Shown here: one piece after another, positions 58,607-64,000 of the stretch
How positions within the stretch are numbered: position 1 is the stretch's first letter
Layout of the letters: the number at the start of each line of letters is the position of its first letter
Assembly: GCF_000715075.1 (NCBI RefSeq)
Contig: NC_134103.1
Location: 57,814,230 to 57,878,229 of the forward strand
Length of the DNA stretch: 64,000 nt
From: Nicotiana tabacum
Lineage: Eukaryota; Streptophyta; Magnoliopsida; Solanales; Solanaceae
Direction: 5' to 3'
Made by a program: the position numbers and the translations under genes
Notes under the pieces: generated by a model
The model's database searches: none
What the model saw: the letters and a program-made list of their open reading frames with translations, nothing else
What the model was told of the DNA's origin: nothing

Positions 58607-60019
58607 GGTATGACCTTCTCCATTTTTATTTATATTCTATACTAACCATTTGCAGGTGTTTAATCGAAGACATCAAATGATTCTTCAAACGCAGAGTTCT
58701 TAGGTCTGAAAGCACGCGTTGCACTCTTTTTCCCTTAGACCGGTTTTTGTCCCAAATGCGTTTTTCCGGCGAGGTTTTTAATGAGGCAACCATTGTTCGT
58801 GCTAACTTAGAGCAATTCAACAGTATCCGAGGCTCCTTTACAATCAACCTCGAATACTGGGGGCATCACCTTCGGATAGTTACAAGGAAAATACTTTGTG
58901 TCGACAGGATCTCGATAGGAAAATTTTGTAGAGGACCAAACGGTCAAATGAACCGTGTCCATATAGATTACTCGAACCCTAATGGCAAAACACGTACGCA
59001 TGTATAATATATTGAAAGAAGTATTTTTCCTTACCAGATATTCCATGCTTCAAAAAAATTTATACTTTATAATTTCATACTTATGATCTATTGTGGAAAC
59101 TGGCTTAAGGACCGATCATAACTGAAGTTCAAACAATTTACCCGATACTCGGGGACTGCCGTCCAAAAAATTGACATGATCGAATTACTAAAGCTCAAAA
59201 TCGTAAGACCTTAAAAAGGCAATCCTCGATTTTATAGGCCACGGCCACCCCACTCCGGGACTGATAATTCGAACAAGTTTGAAGTATAATAGGGGAACAA
59301 GCCCAAAAGGCAAATCCCAAGTTAAAGGCTACGATCAAATTAACACGATTCGGAGACGTCCGATTTTCGTTATTAAACATGCCTTTGAATATTATCACAA
59401 ACCGGTTAAAAAGGCTACCCTCAGCTAAATTTCTAAGGGTCTCGATAATATCGACCCTCAAAAACCCTAATGGGTACAAAGTCGTTTGAACTCTCGAACA
59501 AATTCTTTGTTTTATGCTAAGGCATTACGAAACAAAGAGTGTCGATAATATCGACCCTTGAAAATCCTAATGGGTACGGAACCGTTCGAACTCTCGAGCA
59601 AACCCTTTATTTCGTGTTAAGGCACAACAAAATTTATATGATTAAACAATAAACTTTTCAAGCCGAAAAGGGGAGAAAGCCATTATTTTTGCTATGGTCG
59701 TATCGGCCTAATTCATGAGCCTAAAGGGCCAGTTTATTTTTGAGAAATCATCGTCACTCAATTAAAGCCTAAGGGTCACACTACTACGAGTTCAAGCAAG
59801 TACCCACTCGATTATAAAAACTACACTAGTTCGACTTCAATCAAATTGCCTAAGCCTCGAACTTATGAACAAAATTTTCATAAGGCATAAACAAAACAAA
59901 ATTTTTACAAGACATAAATGAAATAAAGACAAGTAGGAAAGGAAAGAAACCTTTATATATATGAGAATATTTACAAGGTCCGATCAGGATCTTATACAAA
60001 AGATCAAAAGTGAAAAATC
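58607..60019 (+). other. Non-coding 3' region of Tat copy G
   Basis: No conserved coding frame. Contains a 100-bp tandem duplication (59442-59641) and several looser repeats of GGTCTCGATAATATCGACCC-like and GAACTCTCGA(A/G)CAAA text. Such repeat-rich 3' regions are known from Tat/Ogre elements. Confidence 0.7.
59442..59641. repeat. 100-bp tandem duplication in 3' region of copy G
   Basis: TCGATAATATCGACCCT begins at 59442 and again at 59542, with CCTAATGGGTAC and GAACTCTCGA at matching offsets. The unit itself starts with a palindrome (TCGATAATATCGA). Confidence 0.85.
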
Positions 60020-62186
60020 CTAAGGTTCCTGATCTTCTCTGGGGGCAGCTTCTTCTCCATCGAGGTCCTCCCTATTCTCGGACCCGCTCTTGCTGCCATC
60101 ATCATCATCATCATCGGAAGTGGCCAACGCTCCAGCTTCGGCTTCATGCTCTCTAGCCTTTAGTATCTCGTTGATAAGATCGAAACCTCGAGTGTGGATC
60201 TCCTCGAGGGTTTCCCTCCGATATTGACATTGGGCGAGTTTGGTAATCCAATATGCTTGGGTTTGAGCGATCTCGGCTGCCTCTCTCGCTTGGACTTGAG
60301 CGGCTTCAGCATCGGCCCGGTAGATGGCCACGATCACATCTGCCTTGGCCTTTGCCTTTTCAGCTTCAGATTTGGCCTTGGCAAGTTTGGAAGCCAACCG
60401 AGCCTCGAGCTCCTCTATTTTCCTTGCTTGATCTGAGCTCTTCTCCCTCATGCCTCAAAGCTAACTTTTGGCCGATGACAATTTGGATAAAGTAGTCTCT
60501 TTTTATGCAGCGAAGCGGTCCATGCCTTATTTCCATCCCAAGGTCTCCGCCTTCATCATATTGACCTCCTCGCGGAGCTGCTCAATCCTCTTGACCTTCT
60601 GTTGCAGCTGTGAGATAGAAATATTAGCCACCGTTCCCGAATCGAGCCCATGAGCTTTAAAGATTTTCTTTACCTGCTCGATCAGGTCGGTCTGATCTTG
60701 GTGAGCCTTGGCCAACTTGGCTCGAAGGTCCTTGGTCTCCTCTTGTTTTTGCCCACAAAGAAGTTTAAGGGCATTCCTCTCCTCTGTGAGCCCTCGGAAG
60801 TCGGCCTCACACCGACTCAGCTCAGCTCAAAACCGATAAAATGCTTCCTGATGAAGCGTCGAGGCCTACGCAGAAAGAAGAAAAGAAGTTAGACAAGAAG
60901 AGAAAAATGAACGCAAGTGTAACACCAACAAGGGGAGTTAAGGCTTACCCGAGCCATTCCCACTCAAGCCACCAGCTCGAGCTCATTCCCACTCGAGCCA
61001 CCAGCCCGAAGTCGTCTTCTTCCACTTCTTCATCTTCCTCCTTTAGATGCCGAACAGACTCTTTGGTTAGGAGGATGATGTTCTTCCTTGGCTTACGAGC
61101 CTCCTTCTTCTTAGGTTTTGGATCCTCGGAGGGTGAGGACTTTTTCCTCTTTTTGTCCTTCGCCGGTTTCTGTGCTGGGATCGAAGTCTCCCCCTCACCA
61201 GACAGGGGCCTCACAACAGCATCTTTGCCAAGGCATGTATGAAAGGAAATTAAGTAAGAAATGCTTTGATAAAATCATTAAAGACATGGAAAAAGGGGCT
61301 TATCATGAGTTTTAGATTCCCATCGGCCCTTTAATAAGTCGCGCCATGAACACTCGGCATACGTAGAGGTCGAGGCCAGGTCCCGAACCCAGCTCTTGAG
61401 GTTAGGGATTACACCGGGCATCCAAGCGACCGCTACATCACAGAAAAGGATATCAATGAGAAGAAGCAAAGGAGCAAAACAATTAATAGGAGCTAACAAG
61501 GGGATTGTACTTACGCTTCATATTCCATTTCTCGGGAAATGGCATCTTCTCGGCCGGGACTAGGTCGGAAGTCCTCACTCGAACGAACCGGCCCATCCAA
61601 CCTCGGTCTTTGTCCTCGTCTATGCTCGAGAACATCACTTTGGTAGCCCGGCTTTGGAGTTTTATTAACCCGCCTCGATAGAGGCGGGGACTGTATAACC
61701 TGATGAGGTGGTCGAGGGTGAAAGGCATCCCCTCGACTTTGCTCACGAAGAATCGGAGCAGAATCACAATTCGCCAAAAGGAAGGATGAATTTGGCCTAG
61801 GATTATTTGATACTGACGGCAAAAATCAACGACGATGGGGTCGAGGGGGCCCAACGTGAAAGGGTAAGTGTAAACACTTAGAAACCCTTCCACATGGGTG
61901 GTGATGTCCTCTTCGAGGGTCGGGATCACCACCTCTTTGCCTTCCAGTTGCAATCTTTCTTTACCTGCTTAAGGTATCCCTCAGTTATCGAGCATATATA
62001 TATCGACATTGGCTCGCATCGACCGGGAACCGACGAGGCTTTATCGGTCTTAAAATCAGAAGTTATTAGGACACAACCCCCGAGAACACACTCCTCGGGG
62101 CGCGGCTCTGCCGGTGTCTTGTCGTCGGCCGACCGCGATGAAGAAGCGTTTTCCTTTTGAGGAACAACTTTTGATGTTTTTGCCAT
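60020..62186 (-). pseudogene. Antisense spliced ORF (aORF) of Tat copy G
   Basis: Reads against the element. Start MAKTSKVVPQ at 62186. Exon 1 (to 61515) holds a domain with YPFTLGPLDPIVVDFCRQYQ and LGQIHPSFWRIVILLRFFV, similar to what I know as the Transposase_28 (putative gypsy-type transposon) domain. It is broken by one frameshift near 61940. Intron 1 has a perfect donor GTAAGT (61514) and acceptor GATGTAG (61433); splicing joins NMK to PVAWMPGVIPNLKSWV in frame. Exon 2 ends near 61304, where the donor is ATAAGC instead of GTAAGC. Exon 3 (61222-60949) is basic (KDKKRKK, PKPKKKEARKPRK), then acidic. Intron 3 is GTAAGC...TGCGTAG. Exon 4 (60865-60020) is a long coiled coil ending in a run of Asp and Glu; one CGA-type arginine has become TGA near 60833. 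Function unknown; probably nuclear by composition. Confidence 0.75.
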
Positions 62187-62355
62187 TTTTGTATAGATTT
62201 GAAGTTAAAAATAGATGGAGATGATAAGATTTGGTGTTTTGAGAAGAGGTTAGCAGTGAAAATCGTAGATTTGCCGATGAAGAAATTAGAAGATATAAAA
62301 AGCTTTAGAGATTGGAAATCTGAAAGTAAAAGTTCAAAATAGTGGAGAGAGGGGC

Positions 62356-62363
62356 TATTTATA
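62356..62363 (-). promoter_or_regulatory. TATA box of the antisense ORF
   Basis: Minus-strand TATAAATA within AATTTATAAATAGCCCC, about 170 bases upstream of the ATG at 62186. The leader between is AT-rich with CTCTCTCC next to the box, like ordinary plant promoters. Confidence 0.6.
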
Positions 62364-62397
62364 AATTTCATAACGACAGTTCAGTATTGGCGGTGGC

Positions 62398-64000
62398 TGT
62401 AAGGCCCCGAAAATTTTTTCTAACGATTTAATATTTTAAAGTACGCCAACGGTATTTGGGAATAACGTGTTAGAGTATTAAAGGAGACCCATGGGATAGA
62501 ACCACAATATTTCGAAATGAAAAGTATATGTTTAAGGTGTGTTGAAACATACTAAGGAGTTTTGTGAATGGAAAGAATTCGTGTGGAACAAGTAGCATAC
62601 ATTAAGTGGAAAGGATGTCTCAATTAGCACAAGATCCTACTTAAAATGTATACTGCTACCAAACTATAAAGACTTATGAGGTGATCTACCTATCGAATTA
62701 AATCCCTTTGAGTCTAGTTTCTAACGCTTCAAACCGTTCGTCATTCGGACATTCATAAAAGAAGTTATGATCAAATGCCCAAAGGTTGGCCTGTAGCTCG
62801 CGAGGCTGGTGTAAGACCAGGCTTTAGCCTGGTGAGGCCAGGTGTAATACCAGGCTTTAGCCTGGCGAGGCCAGGCCTGTCACGCGCTAAGACCAGGCTT
62901 TAGCCTGGCGAGGCCAGGTCTATAGCCTGGTCCGGAATTTTGGAAATATCCATTCTTCTATTGTTATAACCCGGCCCAACTTCGATAAATAAGCCTTGAG
63001 GCTCATTTTGGAGAAAAAATCTGATATTTTTAGAGAGAAGTGAGAGTGTTCTAGAGAGAGAAAGAAGCTCAAGTGCTTTGTTCATCAAGATTTTGTCCAA
63101 GCCATGAAATTCAACAAGAAATCCCTCAAGTTCTTCATGTGAGAGGTAAGGTTCCATACCCTAGTTTCTAATTTTGAATTTGGGTAAAAGATGGTTGATT
63201 TGGAGTATGATTCTTGGGTGTGAGAATATTATTTATACATTCATGTACCAATAAGTTTTACGGGGATATTGTTGAGCTCAAATGGGTAAAGATTGAGTTG
63301 TGAAGTGAAAGAAATCTTGTGGAAGGTTGTAACCAATTTGCACATATATTGTTAGATAAAATGCTCAAATGAGCTGAGACCATGAATATCTTCCTAATAA
63401 TGATTCAATTTTGCTATGTCTCAAAATAGATTGGGATTACTAGGATTTCCAGAACGTTGTAGTAATTTAAAGAAAGTTCAAAGCAAGGTATGTTGGCTAA
63501 ACTCTTCTCTTAGAATTGAATCCCACGATATTCATGTAAATTATGTAAGTCCCGAGTGATTCATTATGAAACTGGCTATTTCTAGTAAGATTGGGTTGAA
63601 AGATATATGTTCAACAAGCATCCCAAATGCTTTATTCATGTTATGTTACCAATTGAGGATGTGTTAAAATATGGGTTGTGCATTAATAATGTTTCGACTT
63701 TAAGTCAAGTTCAAATGAAGTCTAATATGCTAAATTTTGTGAAATATCTCTATGTGCCTTAGACTCTAAATTGCTCACATGTGTACTACACACTTTGATT
63801 TGAATTGTATTTGTTGTTGATGATGATAATGATATTTGAAATTGATAAGGTGAGCATGAAACACTGAATATGGCCAACGTGCCAAGAATGATGTTATAAT
63901 TATGGCCGTTAGTGCCAATGAAATGAAATGATGTGAGAAAGGTTATGAAATAAGTCTCGACTCAAATGTTTTAAAATGACTTCGAAAATAGAATTGCCTA
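62398..64000 (+). mobile_element. LTR E, same family as D and F (cut by window end)
   Basis: Begins TGTAAGGCCCCGAAAATTTT, the reverse complement of the D/F right ends, and aligns in opposite orientation with them (for example the stretch ACTTTAAGTCAAGTTCAAAT and the leader with ATGAATATC). Since these LTRs are 2.3-2.5 kb long, some 0.8 kb is missing. Whether it is solo or part of a full element is not visible. The left flank is GTGGC. Confidence 0.8.
62811..62930. repeat. Hairpin tandem repeat in LTR E
   Basis: Three units containing the perfect palindrome CCAGGCTTTAGCCTGG, each followed by (C/T)GAGGCCAGG. It lies in the same LTR position as the word block of LTR D, with a TATA-like GATAAATAAG at 62982. 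Confidence 0.85.

Larger units (their letters stand above)
50363..62397 (+). mobile_element. Tat-lineage Ty3/Gypsy retrotransposon, copy G
   Basis: 5' LTR (50363-51026), primer-binding site, gag, protease, RT, RNase H, a second RNase H, integrase, a non-coding stretch with tandem repeats, and an antisense spliced ORF. The dual RNase H and the antisense ORF are known Tat features. Solo LTR F (53110-55454) splits the protease-RT linker. At 62398 another LTR (E) begins, so the element's 3' LTR is not in the window. Compared with copy H, about 560 bp of gag is deleted near 51298. Confidence 0.9.

Noticed and set aside
60194..60495. Plus-strand open frames opposite the coiled-coil exon
   Set aside because: They are shadows of the highly charged, low-complexity minus-strand coding sequence.

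Overview
This window is plant nuclear DNA, almost certainly from a Solanaceae genome and most likely Nicotiana. The signs are a TS-type tRNA-derived SINE with a (GTT)n tail, RTE LINE 3' ends of the solanaceous type, very long Gypsy LTRs that begin TGTGACGACC, and a nuclear plastid-DNA fragment that I recall as matching the tobacco rrn16 leader. I see no intact host protein gene. About 59 of 64 kb is nested transposable elements; the rest is about 5 kb of low-complexity or decayed host DNA plus one degenerate, intron-containing tRNA-Tyr-like gene.

Layout. 1-4114: 5' part of a Tat-lineage Gypsy element (copy H, minus strand, cut by the window edge). 5046-31986: a Tekay/Del-like chromovirus (element A, minus strand, TSD TAAAT on both sides). 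Its right LTR was split by an Athila-like element (14495-31466, plus strand, TSD CACAT/CACAC), which was itself hit by a solo Tekay-type LTR (22871-25882). 32833-41743: solo LTR C (TSD TATTT), split by the internally deleted Tekay-like element B (33751-39469). 42604-42833: TS SINE (15-bp TSD). 43611-44672: hAT-like non-autonomous element. 44848-48919: 5'-truncated RTE LINE (17-bp TSD), broken by solo LTR D (45339-47809, carrying plastid rrn16 DNA) and by a hAT MITE (48103-48807, 8-bp TSD). 50363-62397: second Tat element (copy G, plus strand) with LTR, gag, protease, RT, two RNase H domains, integrase and an antisense spliced gene; it is split by solo LTR F (53110-55454, TSD AAACT). 62398-64000: start of another LTR of the D/F family (E).

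How the parts work together. Each LTR element once encoded gag-protease-RT-RNase H-integrase, primed by tRNA next to the 5' LTR and driven by the LTR promoter. All copies are now decayed by stops, frameshifts and deletions, and many stops are explained by C-to-T changes at methylatable sites. The most notable signals are: (1) a CpG-rich block of short, family-specific self-complementary words just upstream of the TATA region in nearly every LTR, with the same word vocabulary in two unrelated families; (2) a second copy of such a block plus TATA inside the Athila element, ahead of its downstream spliced ORF; (3) the four-exon antisense gene with its own TATA box in the Tat element; (4) the plastid rRNA leader inside an LTR; and (5) a tRNA-Tyr-like gene whose anticodon reads ACA.
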